A DNA stretch of 43,388 nucleotides. Source: Fimbriimonas sp. (GTDB lineage Bacteria; Armatimonadota; Fimbriimonadia; Fimbriimonadales; Fimbriimonadaceae). Position numbers and translations under genes: made by a program. The notes under the pieces are model-generated. The model did no database searches. It saw only the letters and a program-made list of their open reading frames with translations, and was not told where the DNA came from. The number at the start of each line of letters is the position of its first letter. Position 1 is the stretch's first letter. The DNA is taken from positions 1 to 43,388 of the forward strand of contig JARLGV010000033.1 in the NCBI GenBank assembly GCA_031292555.1, in the 5' to 3' direction. This document shows, piece by piece, positions 26,523 to 35,324 of this stretch.

Positions 26523-26551
26523 TTGTTCTTTTTCCGATCTCGTGATACGAT
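26523..26551 (+). promoter_or_regulatory. Candidate sigma-70 promoter of the small lipoprotein gene
   Basis: TTGTTC (26523-26528) and TACGAT (26546-26551) are spaced by exactly 17 bases, with TGA ahead of the -10. The -10 is only nine bases before the ATG, so the transcript leader would be at most a few bases. Confidence 0.5.
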
Positions 26552-26560
26552 ATCGGCAGT

Positions 26561-26845
26561 ATGAAACGAGTTTTCCAACTGATCGCATTGGCTACAATCT
26601 CTTTCGCAGCAGTTGCGTGTTCTGGAGGCTCCGATGCCCAGACGCCCGCTATAGTTAAGATCGGCGTTGACGATGCGTCGAAGCTACGGCATAAGCCGAA
26701 CCCCGCCGAAGGGGTCAAAACGGATGTCAAGCCAGGTGCAGACGCGACGAAGCCGGGTGCAGATGCAGCCAAACCGGGCGGTGCCAAGCCTGCCGACGCG
26801 GCAAAACCTGGCGACGCAGCCAAGCCCGCGGAAACCAAGAAATAG
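26561..26845 (+). CDS. Small repeat-rich lipoprotein
   Basis: The 94-residue protein has a signal peptide ending in the lipobox AVAC with the lipidated Cys20, then SGGSDAQ. The mature part is low complexity from residue 57, built from KPGADA/KPADAA-like units. It would be anchored to a membrane with an extended, Lys- and Pro-rich tail, possibly a wall or envelope spacer. A good terminator follows. Function unknown. Confidence 0.7.
   Translation: MKRVFQLIALATISFAAVACSGGSDAQTPAIVKIGVDDASKLRHKPNPAEGVKTDVKPGADATKPGADAAKPGGAKPADAAKPGDAAKPAETKK
26729..26830 (+). repeat. In-gene KPGADA-type tandem repeat
   Basis: The lipoprotein tail contains about five degenerate copies of a 6-8 residue unit (KPGADATK, KPGADAAK, KPGGA, KPADAA, KPGDAAK). 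At the DNA level the copies are diverged (for example CCAGGTGCAGAC versus CCGGGTGCAGAT), so they are not recent perfect duplications. Confidence 0.7.
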
Positions 26846-26889
26846 GTTCGTTTTGAGTTCGGGCTTCGTTGAATGCCCAAGACTCGTAT

Positions 26890-26922
26890 GGGCGGCGCTT
26901 AACTTGCGCCGCCCTCTCTTTT
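26890..26922 (+). terminator. Rho-independent terminator after the lipoprotein gene
   Basis: GGGCGGCGC pairs perfectly with GCGCCGCCC across loop TTAACTT (26890-26914), followed by TCTCTTTT. This is a textbook intrinsic terminator on the + strand; the next gene converges from the right. Confidence 0.85.
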
Positions 26923-26939
26923 GTCAGCCGCCTGCTACG

Positions 26940-29300
26940 TTACCGATTATTCCAAGCCGTCTGGCCGGGATCGATCTGCCAGTCGTTGCCAAAGAACCCA
27001 CAGCCTCGGATTCCGTCGTCCCCCTTCTTCAAGATGTCGGCGCTAACGATCGTCCAGTCAGGATACGAAACTCCACTTCCCAGGATGCCGAGGCGGTCGG
27101 TAGTTCTCAAACCCACGACACTCGTGCCGGTAATGGCGCCCACCATATACCAGTGGCTCTGGACCTTGTGCGGGTAGATCAAAAGGCCGCCAAGATCAAG
27201 GCCGGCAATTACCTTGTCTCCGACCTTCACGGAGTTTCGTGCGAACTTTACTGGGCAGTCGCTCAACAGCGCTCGGTAGGCGGAGTTGTTATCGAGGTTT
27301 CCGTAAACGACTACGTTGCGTGCCCAACTCGGGCGGTACTCGCGATCGGTGACGATATCGACGGAGCCGTTCCCGCGGTATTGAAGCGTTTCCGCGTCGT
27401 ATCGCGCTTTGCAAAGGGACCAGTAGTTCTCTTCCGGCGTGCCATGAGTGGCGACGACGAATACGAACCGGTTCTGGAACACGCTCTTGAACGGTCCACT
27501 GTTACCGGGGGACTTGTCGGTGTCGGGCAGGGCACCCCGTTTCCATTCACCGTTAGCAAGGATGAGCTGAGTGCCTGAATCGATCCGGCCGAGAGACTGT
27601 CCATCTAGCGTCAGAGAATCGAGTGACCGGTCGATGCGCAGTGCGGCGACGTTCTTGGTAGTGCCGGCATTGACGTTAATCTTGACGTTCGAGGGGATCA
27701 TGGCCTGAATCTGTTCGAGCACGGTCACCCACTGGTCGTGACTTGAGATAGAAGGGCAAGGTGTCGTGAAGTCGATCGAGTCTCGGCGAATGAGGTGGGA
27801 CGCCTTGATCTGGTCGAAGATGCCGGGCCAATCGACGCAAGCCGCACCCATGTTCGGCAATCCCCACCAATGTCCCGCACCTGGCTGTTCGTGATACTGG
27901 AAGTCGGCGTGGATGTCAGTCAGCGCCTTCTTCATGGTGCGGGCCTCTTCGACCGGCACATTGTCGTCGGCGTCTCCATGGAGAATGAACACTTTTTCTT
28001 CAAGGGTGTTCGTGACCCGCGCCAGCGTATCTCCGCCCGCCATCGACCTGAGAAGAATCGATTGCACAGGCGTAGGGTCGTGCGGCTTGTACCCCTCGGC
28101 ATAGGTCCACCAGGAGATCCAACCGGCGCTTGGAGCGATGCTGGCGAACAGGTCCGGATACAGGGTGCCGATGCTCCACGTGCCGTGGCCCCCCATCGAG
28201 TGGCCTGTTAAGTGGATACTGGCGGGGTCGTGAGGATAGCGGTGCTTGGCCAGGTCGAGAACCTCAAGTGCATCCAAACGACCAATGTCCTCCCAGTCGA
28301 ATCCGTACGGTCGACGGTTGGTCGGTGACACCAGCGTGCACCAGTCCTTGGAGGCATAGGCCGATGCCTGACCGATAGCCTCGACGCTAGCGCCATGCAG
28401 GCTCAGCACGAGGGCGTTGTTTCTTGCCGGCTTCTGGGCAGGGTTCACCGCGTAGTATTGGACGCTGCCGTCGATCTTGCTGAGGAAGGTCACCTTATAT
28501 GGCTTGTTGGTCGGCTTAACGCTCAACGTGATCGTCGCTCTATCGCTTGTCTTGCCGTCCGTTACCTCGATGTCGAACTTCTGTTCCTTGCCGAGTTCCC
28601 CGTCTGGCACCTGCAACTTGACTGGAATCTTTCGAATGCTCAACCCAGGAACGTCCGCTTCGCCCTCTTGAGTCGCCCCGGCGGAGTTTCTGGTGAGGAA
28701 CTTGAATCGATGGTCCTTCACCGTGTTGTTGAGCAAAACAACACCGGCGAGTAGTTGCTTCGACCCGCCAATCAGGATGTCGGGCGAAGTCAAATCTCCT
28801 GTCTCGATTTGAACGGGGCCCCGGGGCTCGGACAGCGACGCCTTTACCTGACCTCGCTGGACGCAGAACAGGAGGGTGTTCGCACCCTTCGTTAGAGGGA
28901 CGGGCAGCTTCAGGTAGCCATAGGAGTACGGATCGCCTGCACGCGGCACGCCGTTCACATAGGTGACGCTTGGGCCGGCGCATTCCAGCACCATGACCTT
29001 GTCTTCGGGAACGTCGACGGTGGCCGCCAAATAGCCACTTCCCAGGTCAGCAAACGTGCCGTCCTTGTTGGCATGCACCTTGTGCCATGTCGCCTCCTTT
29101 CCGCTCGGTGTGGGACGAGTGTCTCCTTCGGCAGGCATCGTCCATTCGCCATGAACGATCAAGTCCTGGACGGAATCGAAGCCGACGGGGAGTCGTCCAC
29201 TACGAAACACGCCTCGAATGGCAAGACCATCGGTGATTCGGATGGGCTCGGCGGTTTGAACCACGGTAAGCGAGAGAAAGGCGGATGCGAGAAGGATCAC
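26940..29300 (-). CDS. Secreted alpha/beta-hydrolase serine peptidase (prolyl-oligopeptidase-type)
   Basis: The 786-residue protein begins at GTG with a signal peptide (about 1-17). An N-terminal beta-rich region (about 20-265) precedes the hydrolase domain. The catalytic set is Ser368 in TGHSMGGHGTW, Asp445 or nearby in HGDADDNVPVEE and His477 in GAGHWWG. These agree with the prolyl-oligopeptidase/esterase fold, although the S9 peptidase context is less exact than in the DPP-IV gene nearby. A further ~280 residues of unclear domain follow. Likely exported peptidase or carbohydrate esterase. Confidence 0.78.
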   Translation of the reverse strand: MILLASAFLSLTVVQTAEPIRITDGLAIRGVFRSGRLPVGFDSVQDLIVHGEWTMPAEGDTRPTPSGKEATWHKVHANKDGTFADLGSGYLAATVDVPEDKVMVLECAGPSVTYVNGVPRAGDPYSYGYLKLPVPLTKGANTLLFCVQRGQVKASLSEPRGPVQIETGDLTSPDILIGGSKQLLAGVVLLNNTVKDHRFKFLTRNSAGATQEGEADVPGLSIRKIPVKLQVPDGELGKEQKFDIEVTDGKTSDRATITLSVKPTNKPYKVTFLSKIDGSVQYYAVNPAQKPARNNALVLSLHGASVEAIGQASAYASKDWCTLVSPTNRRPYGFDWEDIGRLDALEVLDLAKHRYPHDPASIHLTGHSMGGHGTWSIGTLYPDLFASIAPSAGWISWWTYAEGYKPHDPTPVQSILLRSMAGGDTLARVTNTLEEKVFILHGDADDNVPVEEARTMKKALTDIHADFQYHEQPGAGHWWGLPNMGAACVDWPGIFDQIKASHLIRRDSIDFTTPCPSISSHDQWVTVLEQIQAMIPSNVKINVNAGTTKNVAALRIDRSLDSLTLDGQSLGRIDSGTQLILANGEWKRGALPDTDKSPGNSGPFKSVFQNRFVFVVATHGTPEENYWSLCKARYDAETLQYRGNGSVDIVTDREYRPSWARNVVVYGNLDNNSAYRALLSDCPVKFARNSVKVGDKVIAGLDLGGLLIYPHKVQSHWYMVGAITGTSVVGLRTTDRLGILGSGVSYPDWTIVSADILKKGDDGIRGCGFFGNDWQIDPGQTAWNNR

Positions 29301-29375
29301 GGTTCCCCTAGGTTATCATGTGCGAGCCCTGAAAGAGGTGCGGCGCCCAGTTGGGCGTGGTCCTAGAAAACCGGG

Positions 29376-29413
29376 CCCTCCCTTGTTTCCCAGGAGAGCG
29401 AGACTAAGGAGGG
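29376..29413 (+). promoter_or_regulatory. Strong ribosome binding site with a possible pairing partner
   Basis: AAGGAGGG (29406-29413) sits 7 nt before the ATG at 29421, the strongest Shine-Dalgarno sequence in the window. CCCTCCC (29376-29382) upstream could pair with GGAGGG and hide it. No ligand-binding structure is recognised. Confidence 0.45.
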
Positions 29414-29420
29414 TGAAAAT

Positions 29421-30356
29421 ATGGTCCGTTCAAGAACGAAAGCCGTCTTAGGTATCTTCGGTGTCATCGTCGCCACGACTATCGCCGGCTTCTGGAGTGT
29501 ATGGGGGACGATCGAGAACTTCCACGAAGGTTGGTATACACACAGCCTCTGGAGCAACCTGCTCCTGGCTGCGGTTCAATACGTCGGCTGGCCCCTCGGA
29601 TTTGCATTTCTGTCATGCATCGCAATTTGGAGGCCTGCAATCGGGTCCGCCTTGTTTGCCCTTATCGGCGTTGGTCTGAACGCGTTTCTCTTTGGCTTCC
29701 GAAACGGCCCAGGGATCGTGCTAATACTAGTTCCGTGCCTGATGCTCGCCGTCCTCTTCGGTGTGGGTCGGACGCCCAAGCCGCGTGTAGCGGCGGAGAT
29801 TCTGCTCGGTGTGCCCATGGTAATCATGGTCGTGATCGGAACGCCGTTACTGTGGAAAGTCTCTCACCGGCTGACGGCGATCTCTTCAGGAGCGCTCACT
29901 TGGAAGGCCCCTTCGGAAACGATGGTCTGGGCGCCGCCTGGTCCGGGGTGGACCACTTCGGGCTCAAGCTTTGCCGAAGCTGAGAGCATCTGCGATCGGT
30001 TAGCCGCCGACGGGAAGTCCATCGTCGCGAAGCCAACCTACCTGTGGCGACTTCCAACCGCCGAGGAGGCGATCCATGCACTCAATCGTGGAGGAGTTCC
30101 GGCAGGATGTCGGCTCGGACGGACGCCAGGATTCCAGCCATGCTTCAACGAACCGGACAAGGAGGCTCCGCTCTGGAATCCGTACTGCCCGATCATCTAC
30201 TGGTGGACCGCGTCACACGATCAAAGCGGCAAGGTCCTGCGCGTCGCCTACAACGGCTACGTCTTGCCGGTCGACCCGTGTGCGAACGGGTACACCGGCT
30301 TCCGCGCCGTCCGGGTCGACACCTATCCGGAGGCTGCCCGTTCTTTGTTTCGCTGA
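29421..30356 (+). CDS. Membrane protein with C-terminal DUF1566-like domain
   Basis: The 311-residue protein has about five membrane helices (roughly 8-28, 43-70, 74-93, 98-116, 123-145). An exported domain follows, with WRLPTAEEA (209-217), WWTAS (261-265) and GFRAVR (293-298), the pattern of the DUF1566/Lcl C-terminal fold, a relative of C-type-lectin or formylglycine-enzyme-like domains. Here that domain is attached to a multi-helix anchor instead of the usual signal peptide. The last 34 bases overlap the 3' end of the opposite DPP-IV gene. Function unknown. Confidence 0.72.
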   Translation: MVRSRTKAVLGIFGVIVATTIAGFWSVWGTIENFHEGWYTHSLWSNLLLAAVQYVGWPLGFAFLSCIAIWRPAIGSALFALIGVGLNAFLFGFRNGPGIVLILVPCLMLAVLFGVGRTPKPRVAAEILLGVPMVIMVVIGTPLLWKVSHRLTAISSGALTWKAPSETMVWAPPGPGWTTSGSSFAEAESICDRLAADGKSIVAKPTYLWRLPTAEEAIHALNRGGVPAGCRLGRTPGFQPCFNEPDKEAPLWNPYCPIIYWWTASHDQSGKVLRVAYNGYVLPVDPCANGYTGFRAVRVDTYPEAARSLFR

Positions 30357-32470
30357 TCGAATGTCGACTTCAAGTTGTCTTTGCCTGGCTTTTCAAGAAT
30401 GAGGTGGGTGATGAAATACTCCCACATCCGATCAGCCGGCATCTGGGTGTGTCCACGGTCTGGACCCACTTGGAGATCGTAATGCCGCTGCGTGCCCAGT
30501 GCCTGGATGAACTGAAGTGTGTTGCTCGGATGGACATTGTTGTCAGCGGTCCCGTAATAGAGCAACAGGTGCCCTTTGAGATTCTTTACATAGGTCGAAG
30601 CGCGCCCCGCGTCATACCCAGACTTGTTCTCGCCTTCGTCCGGCAAACCGTTCGTTCGCTCCGTGTAGATCGAATCGTAGTTCAGCCAATCCGTGACGCT
30701 TGAACTGGAGCATGAGACGCTAAAGACGTTCGGATATCTCAGCAGGCACATCAAGGAGGCGTAGCCCCCGTAGGACGTCCCGAAGATGCCGATACGGCCG
30801 TTCACGTAAGGCAGTTTCCTAAGCGAGCTTGCGCCGGCGGCTTGGTCGTCGATCTCGACGATGCCCATCTTCCCATACATAGCGTCTCGGAACGCCTTTC
30901 CGCGTCCGCTGGTCCCCCGTCCGTCGAAGGATGCTACGAGGAATCCCAACTCGGTGATCGCGTTCGGCGTCTGGAACGTCTCCGGTCCCCCGCCGGACTC
31001 AGGTCCGCCGTACACGCCTACTACCACCGGATACTTCCGATGCGGGCTGAAATCGGAAGGGAATTGAAGTGTTCCGTAGCAGGTCGTCTTGCCGTCGGCG
31101 GCAAGAAAAGTAATGCGCTCGGTCTTACGTAGCTTGAGCTTGTCGAACTTGGTGAGGTCGCTCTTTGCGAGTTCGGTCACCTGATTGCCGGCATTATCGT
31201 AGAGGAAAGTAGCCGGAGGGACGCTGATCGTCTGTTGGACGTCTACGAAGTGTTTGCCGTCTGGAGCCAAGGTGACAGTGTGGCTCACAGCCGGATCGGT
31301 CAGACGCTCGTTCCCAGTGCCGTCGAGATGAACGCGATTGAGCTGCTGGAGGTATGGCCCGTTACCGCTACGGCAATAATAGTAGACCCAGTCGTTCTTC
31401 TCGTCGACGGAGACGATCGACTGCATGTCGTACTCGTTCTGAGTGATGGGATTCAGTAGCTTGCCATCAATGTCGTAAAGATAGAGGTTCTTGAAGCCGT
31501 TTCGCTCGGAGCCCCACAGAAAGCGCTTCTTGTCTTCCAGAAACTGCACGATCGGATGGTTCTCGGCCCAACTTTGCGGTTGGCTTTCCTCCACGATCGT
31601 CCGGCACTTTCCGGAATCCGGATCGGCGGCGCAAAACTGAGTCGTCTTCTGCTTTCGATCGGCCCGGTTGAAGAAAAGCTCCTTACCGTCGGGGGACCAC
31701 CGCACGTCGTAGACGTATTCGCCCAGCGAGGCATTGGCGAATCTCGTTTCGACGGTGATGGTTTGCTTGGTGGCCAGATCGAAGACGAGCAGCGAAACGA
31801 TCGGATTTGGCGCGCCCGCTTTGGGATATGCCTCGGTGTCGAGCACGTCTTGAACCTTGGTTTGGTCCAACTGAAGGAAGTAGTCCTTCACTTGGCTTTC
31901 GTCGAATCGATAGAAGGCCAGCTTTGTCGCATCCGGCGACCACCACATCGCTTCTCGTACTCCCAGTTCTTCCCCGTAGACCCAACTTGCTACGCCGTAT
32001 TTGATGCGCGATGCGACGCTTCCTTCGGTTGTGACCGCGAATTCCTTCTTACCGGCGGCATCGCTGATGAACACGTTGCGTTCTCGCGTGGTCGCCTTGA
32101 GCTTGCCGTCGTCGCTGATCGCCAACGAGAATTGCCGCCCTCGATCCGGGTTTGTGCGCCCTGCCCTTTGTCCCCCTCGCCGTCCTCGTTCGGGCTCCGC
32201 GGGGAGGCTCGCATCGGTTTCGACCGCCTTGCCAGTCGCAATCTCGAATTTCCAGTTCTTGCCTTCGTGGCTGTATGTAAAGGACTGACTGTCTTCAGCC
32301 CAATGGGCGGTCAGCGAGCCGCGGACGACGGACCCGGCGATCTCCTTGCTGAACTTCTCGTAGCGATCGTAGCGAGGCATGGTTTGGAGTGTGTCTTGAG
32401 CGAGCGCCGAGATGCTAGTGCATGCGGCAATAAGAGCGGGACCGACGAATCTGGACCATCGGGCGGACAT
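30323..32470 (-). CDS. Dipeptidyl peptidase IV (S9B) family protease
   Basis: The 715-residue protein has a signal peptide (about 1-24). An N-terminal beta-propeller half follows (DPPIV_N, including MWWSPDATKLAFYRFDES and RWSPDGKELFFNRAD). The catalytic hydrolase half has Ser566 in FGTSYGGYASL, Asp643 in GTADNNVHPSN and His674 in GPDRGHTQ. The glutamate motif GEELGV, which binds the free amino terminus in DPP-IV enzymes, is seen. It should remove N-terminal dipeptides from exported peptides. It follows tyrS by 38 nt and its end overlaps the opposite membrane gene. Confidence 0.92.
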   Translation of the reverse strand: MSARWSRFVGPALIAACTSISALAQDTLQTMPRYDRYEKFSKEIAGSVVRGSLTAHWAEDSQSFTYSHEGKNWKFEIATGKAVETDASLPAEPERGRRGGQRAGRTNPDRGRQFSLAISDDGKLKATTRERNVFISDAAGKKEFAVTTEGSVASRIKYGVASWVYGEELGVREAMWWSPDATKLAFYRFDESQVKDYFLQLDQTKVQDVLDTEAYPKAGAPNPIVSLLVFDLATKQTITVETRFANASLGEYVYDVRWSPDGKELFFNRADRKQKTTQFCAADPDSGKCRTIVEESQPQSWAENHPIVQFLEDKKRFLWGSERNGFKNLYLYDIDGKLLNPITQNEYDMQSIVSVDEKNDWVYYYCRSGNGPYLQQLNRVHLDGTGNERLTDPAVSHTVTLAPDGKHFVDVQQTISVPPATFLYDNAGNQVTELAKSDLTKFDKLKLRKTERITFLAADGKTTCYGTLQFPSDFSPHRKYPVVVGVYGGPESGGGPETFQTPNAITELGFLVASFDGRGTSGRGKAFRDAMYGKMGIVEIDDQAAGASSLRKLPYVNGRIGIFGTSYGGYASLMCLLRYPNVFSVSCSSSSVTDWLNYDSIYTERTNGLPDEGENKSGYDAGRASTYVKNLKGHLLLYYGTADNNVHPSNTLQFIQALGTQRHYDLQVGPDRGHTQMPADRMWEYFITHLILEKPGKDNLKSTFDQRNKERAASG

Positions 32471-32476
32471 TGATGC

Positions 32477-32503
32477 ATATTACGTGTCCTTCAATGGGAC
32501 ACG
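32477..32503 (-). promoter_or_regulatory. Leaderless-type -10 and inverted repeat before the DPP-IV gene
   Basis: TAATAT (32482-32477 on the minus strand) stands exactly six bases before the ATG. Directly upstream is a perfect inverted repeat CGTGTCC and GGACACG separated by seven bases (32483-32503). It could be an operator or a small terminator for tyrS. Confidence 0.4.
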
Positions 32504-32508
32504 CAAGC

Positions 32509-33708
32509 CTAAGCCGTGAGCTTTCGAAACTGGTGCTTTCCGACACGGAGCGTCTTGCCCGTCAACTCGGCAACACTCAGCCTGAGTTTCGGATCGGTGA
32601 CTCTTTCGGTGTCGAGGGACACTGCTCCCGCCTCGATGTGACGCCGGGCATCGCTGTTGCTCTTCGCCAGGCCGAGCCCACTGATGAGGGCGGCGATTGA
32701 GACCAGGCCATCCTCTATAGCAGCACTTGGAATCGAGACTTCTTCGGCTTCAACAGGCTGCTGGCGCTTGCTGAACGTGTTGACGAAGTATTCATCCGCT
32801 TCTTGGGCGGCTTCCGGCCCGTGGTAAATCGAGACGATCTCCTTCGCCAGACGGCGTTTGGAGTCTCGAGGGTTGGCCGTGTCCTTGAGAAGCCGCTTGA
32901 CCTCAACCATCGGAACATCCGTGGCTAGCTCGAAGTAGTTCTCAATGATGTCGTCCGGAATTGACATCGTCTTGCCGAACATGTCATTCGGGCTGTCTAT
33001 CACCGAAATGTAATTGCCGAGAGACTGGGACATCTTCTCTCTGCCGTCGGTACCCACTAGCAATGGGCAGAGCACGACGACTTGGGGCTCCAAGCCGTAT
33101 TGCTCCATCAAAGTTCGGCCAACCAAATTGTTGAACTTTTGGTCGTTTCCACCAATCTCGACGTCGGCCACGATTTCAACGGAATCCATGCCTTGGCACA
33201 GCGGATACATAATCTCGTGCATGGCGATCGGCCGATGCTCCTCCATTCGCTTCGTGAAGTCGTCCCGCTCCAGAATTCGTGCGACAGTGTAGCGAGAACA
33301 AAGCCGAATGACGTCTTCGAACGTCATCTTCCCAAGCCAGTCCTTGTTGAAGTAAATGACTGTCTTCTCGCGGTCGAGGATGGCGCCGACCTGATCCATT
33401 ACGGCGTCGACGTTCGCCTGAACCTCGTCCCTGGTCAGTTGCGGACGGGTTTTGTTCTTGCCGCTCGGATCGCCGATCTGAGCAGTAAAGTCGCCGATAA
33501 TCAGGCATGCGGTATGTCCCAGCCGCTGGAAGTCGCGGAGCTTCCGGAGAACCACGGCCCAGCCAAGCGTGACGTGCTTGGCGGTCGGATCGACTCCTAG
33601 CTTGACGCGCAAGGGAGTGCCTCGCTCCAATTTCTTCCGGAGGTCGGCTTCGCTGATGATTTCGGTCGTGCCGCGGCGCAATATCGCCAGTTGTTCGTCA
33701 ATGGTCAT
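32509..33708 (-). CDS. tyrS: Tyrosyl-tRNA synthetase
   Basis: The 399-residue class I enzyme attaches tyrosine to tRNA(Tyr). The Rossmann core begins VKLGVDPTAKHVTLGWAVVL, where the HIGH motif appears as HVTLG, as in the TyrZ-like bacterial subgroup. The second signature is KMSQS (usually KMSKS). A C-terminal S4 RNA-binding domain is present (about 335-399, with SNSDARRHIEAGAVSLD). It is transcribed toward the DPP-IV gene, only 38 nt away. There is no sign of a T-box leader. Confidence 0.95.
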   Translation of the reverse strand: MTIDEQLAILRRGTTEIISEADLRKKLERGTPLRVKLGVDPTAKHVTLGWAVVLRKLRDFQRLGHTACLIIGDFTAQIGDPSGKNKTRPQLTRDEVQANVDAVMDQVGAILDREKTVIYFNKDWLGKMTFEDVIRLCSRYTVARILERDDFTKRMEEHRPIAMHEIMYPLCQGMDSVEIVADVEIGGNDQKFNNLVGRTLMEQYGLEPQVVVLCPLLVGTDGREKMSQSLGNYISVIDSPNDMFGKTMSIPDDIIENYFELATDVPMVEVKRLLKDTANPRDSKRRLAKEIVSIYHGPEAAQEADEYFVNTFSKRQQPVEAEEVSIPSAAIEDGLVSIAALISGLGLAKSNSDARRHIEAGAVSLDTERVTDPKLRLSVAELTGKTLRVGKHQFRKLTA

Positions 33709-33739
33709 TCGGAGCGATCAGTTTACCGGTCCTTGCCGG

Positions 33740-35149
33740 CTACATCATCTGAAACTCCGGAGAGGCAAACAGGAGGCGACACACTGCAGCCGCTGTTCTG
33801 CCGGCGTTTTCCGGCGTCAATTCGCCGTCGGATGCCTTCTCGGCCGTCTTGACTAGTACGGCGACCTTTTCACGATTGAGCGAGGCATCGAACGCGGACA
33901 ATATTGTGGCAGTCACTCCTCTTGGAGTCGTATCGCGGGATAGCAGGGCAAATGCGGGAATGCGGAATCGGAGCTTCGTCGATTGAGACTGGCCGAAGAG
34001 TTGGTCGGCCCACGCCATCCGTTCAACCATGGTTGCGGAACTGATCCAAGCGGGGCCGAATTTCCATCCGGAGACATCGGGCGGATAGAGGAGCCACATA
34101 CCCATGGCTTTCATGGCAGCTGCTGCTGCACCGGCGGGGGCTGCCCGCCCGGCGGGCAGGACGCCGAGGGCAGACGATCGAAAGGCATCGCCGACAAGTT
34201 CGCCAACGCCCAGTTGCCTTAGGGTCGTGATGCATACGTCGGCTGGGTTCTTGAACACGGAGCGTTCTGCCTTGTGCGAAAAAAACTCGGGCGCGGTCAT
34301 CATTTCGCGAAGGAGCACCTTGATCTCCATACCCGATTGGTGGAATTTCGACGCGAGACGCTGGATGAGCTTCGGCTCCGGGTTCAAATATCCGAACCAC
34401 GACCACATCTTCCAGGCAATGAACTCTGCAGTTCTTGGTTGATCGCAGAGGATGTTCAAGACATCGTCGCCATTGAAATTGCCGGAGCTCCCTAAGAACG
34501 TCTTGCTGCCTTCATCGTGACGTCCCGGTCGATCCACAAATGAGGCGGTGACAGCCTTAGTGGCTGGGTCGGTGGTTCGACGAATGGACCAACCGGTAAA
34601 CGCGCGGGCTCCTTCCTGAATGTCCTTCTCTGAGTAATGTCCGATGCCGAGAGTGAACAGCTCCATCACCTCACGCGCGAAGTTCTCGTTCGCATGGCCC
34701 TTGACGTTCTGCTGGCTGTCGAGCCAGAGAATCATAGCGGGATCCTTGCTGACTTCGGAGAGAAGGTTCCGGAAATTGCCGATAGCGTTGCGACGAAAGA
34801 TCTCGTTCTGCCCGTACATGAGCATCGGCGCAGTGACTTTACTGGCACTCGTTGCGAAGTGGTTGTGCCAAAAGAGCGTCATCTTTTCCTGGAGAGGGCG
34901 TCGCGTCATCATCATGCGGAGCGCCCACCACGTCGAAACACCTTGCATTGGTACTCGATTCTGTTTAGGGTTCTTGAACGTTTCGACGGGTACAGGAAAC
35001 GCTTCGTCAATCTGGTCATAGTTCAACAACATTTCGATGGCGCCGTTGAACCCAGATTTGAGATAGAAATCCAATTCGGCCTCACTCGCACCGAGACCGA
35101 ATCGGCGCAAGAGATGGGCGCATTTCTGCCGGTCGTTTACAAAAGGCAT
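33740..35149 (-). CDS. DUF1800 family protein
   Basis: The 469-residue protein has the DUF1800 hallmarks: an opening HLLRRFGLGAS, then LFWHNHFATSASKV, NFAREVMELFTLGIG and EGARAFTGWS. These proteins are of unknown function; they usually have a signal sequence and lie next to a DUF1501 gene. Here no DUF1501 gene lies within the window, and the N-terminus (MPFVNDRQKCAHLLRR) shows no signal peptide. Its promoter should lie in 35150-35256. Confidence 0.88.
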   Translation of the reverse strand: MPFVNDRQKCAHLLRRFGLGASEAELDFYLKSGFNGAIEMLLNYDQIDEAFPVPVETFKNPKQNRVPMQGVSTWWALRMMMTRRPLQEKMTLFWHNHFATSASKVTAPMLMYGQNEIFRRNAIGNFRNLLSEVSKDPAMILWLDSQQNVKGHANENFAREVMELFTLGIGHYSEKDIQEGARAFTGWSIRRTTDPATKAVTASFVDRPGRHDEGSKTFLGSSGNFNGDDVLNILCDQPRTAEFIAWKMWSWFGYLNPEPKLIQRLASKFHQSGMEIKVLLREMMTAPEFFSHKAERSVFKNPADVCITTLRQLGVGELVGDAFRSSALGVLPAGRAAPAGAAAAAMKAMGMWLLYPPDVSGWKFGPAWISSATMVERMAWADQLFGQSQSTKLRFRIPAFALLSRDTTPRGVTATILSAFDASLNREKVAVLVKTAEKASDGELTPENAGRTAAAVCRLLFASPEFQMM

Positions 35150-35208
35150 GCACGCCAGGACGGAAAACGCCGCCAGGGGTTCAGTATTCGGTGCCCGTCA
35201 TCCAATCG

Positions 35209-35229
35209 AATCCCATGCAAAATGGGATT
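35209..35229 (-). other. Small inverted repeat upstream of DUF1800
   Basis: AATCCCAT and ATGGGATT pair across GCAAA. It lies between the terminator of the preceding gene and the DUF1800 start, in the region where the promoter or leader must be. Role unknown. Confidence 0.3.
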
Positions 35230-35256
35230 TAAGACCGGTTTTAGAATCTAGGGATG

Positions 35257-35306
35257 TAAAAAAACAAAAAAATGCGGCATTCAGGCCGAAGCCTTAATGC
35301 CGCATT
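35257..35306 (-). terminator. Strong Rho-independent terminator of the 64-residue gene
   Basis: On the minus strand an 11-bp perfect stem (AATGCGGCATT with AATGCCGCATT, 35271-35306) contains an inner AGGC-TTCG-GCCT hairpin. It is followed by TTTTTTGTTTTTTT. A UUCG tetraloop and long U tract make it a clear intrinsic terminator. Confidence 0.9.
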
Positions 35307-35324
35307 CCGGCGACAGTCACCGGG

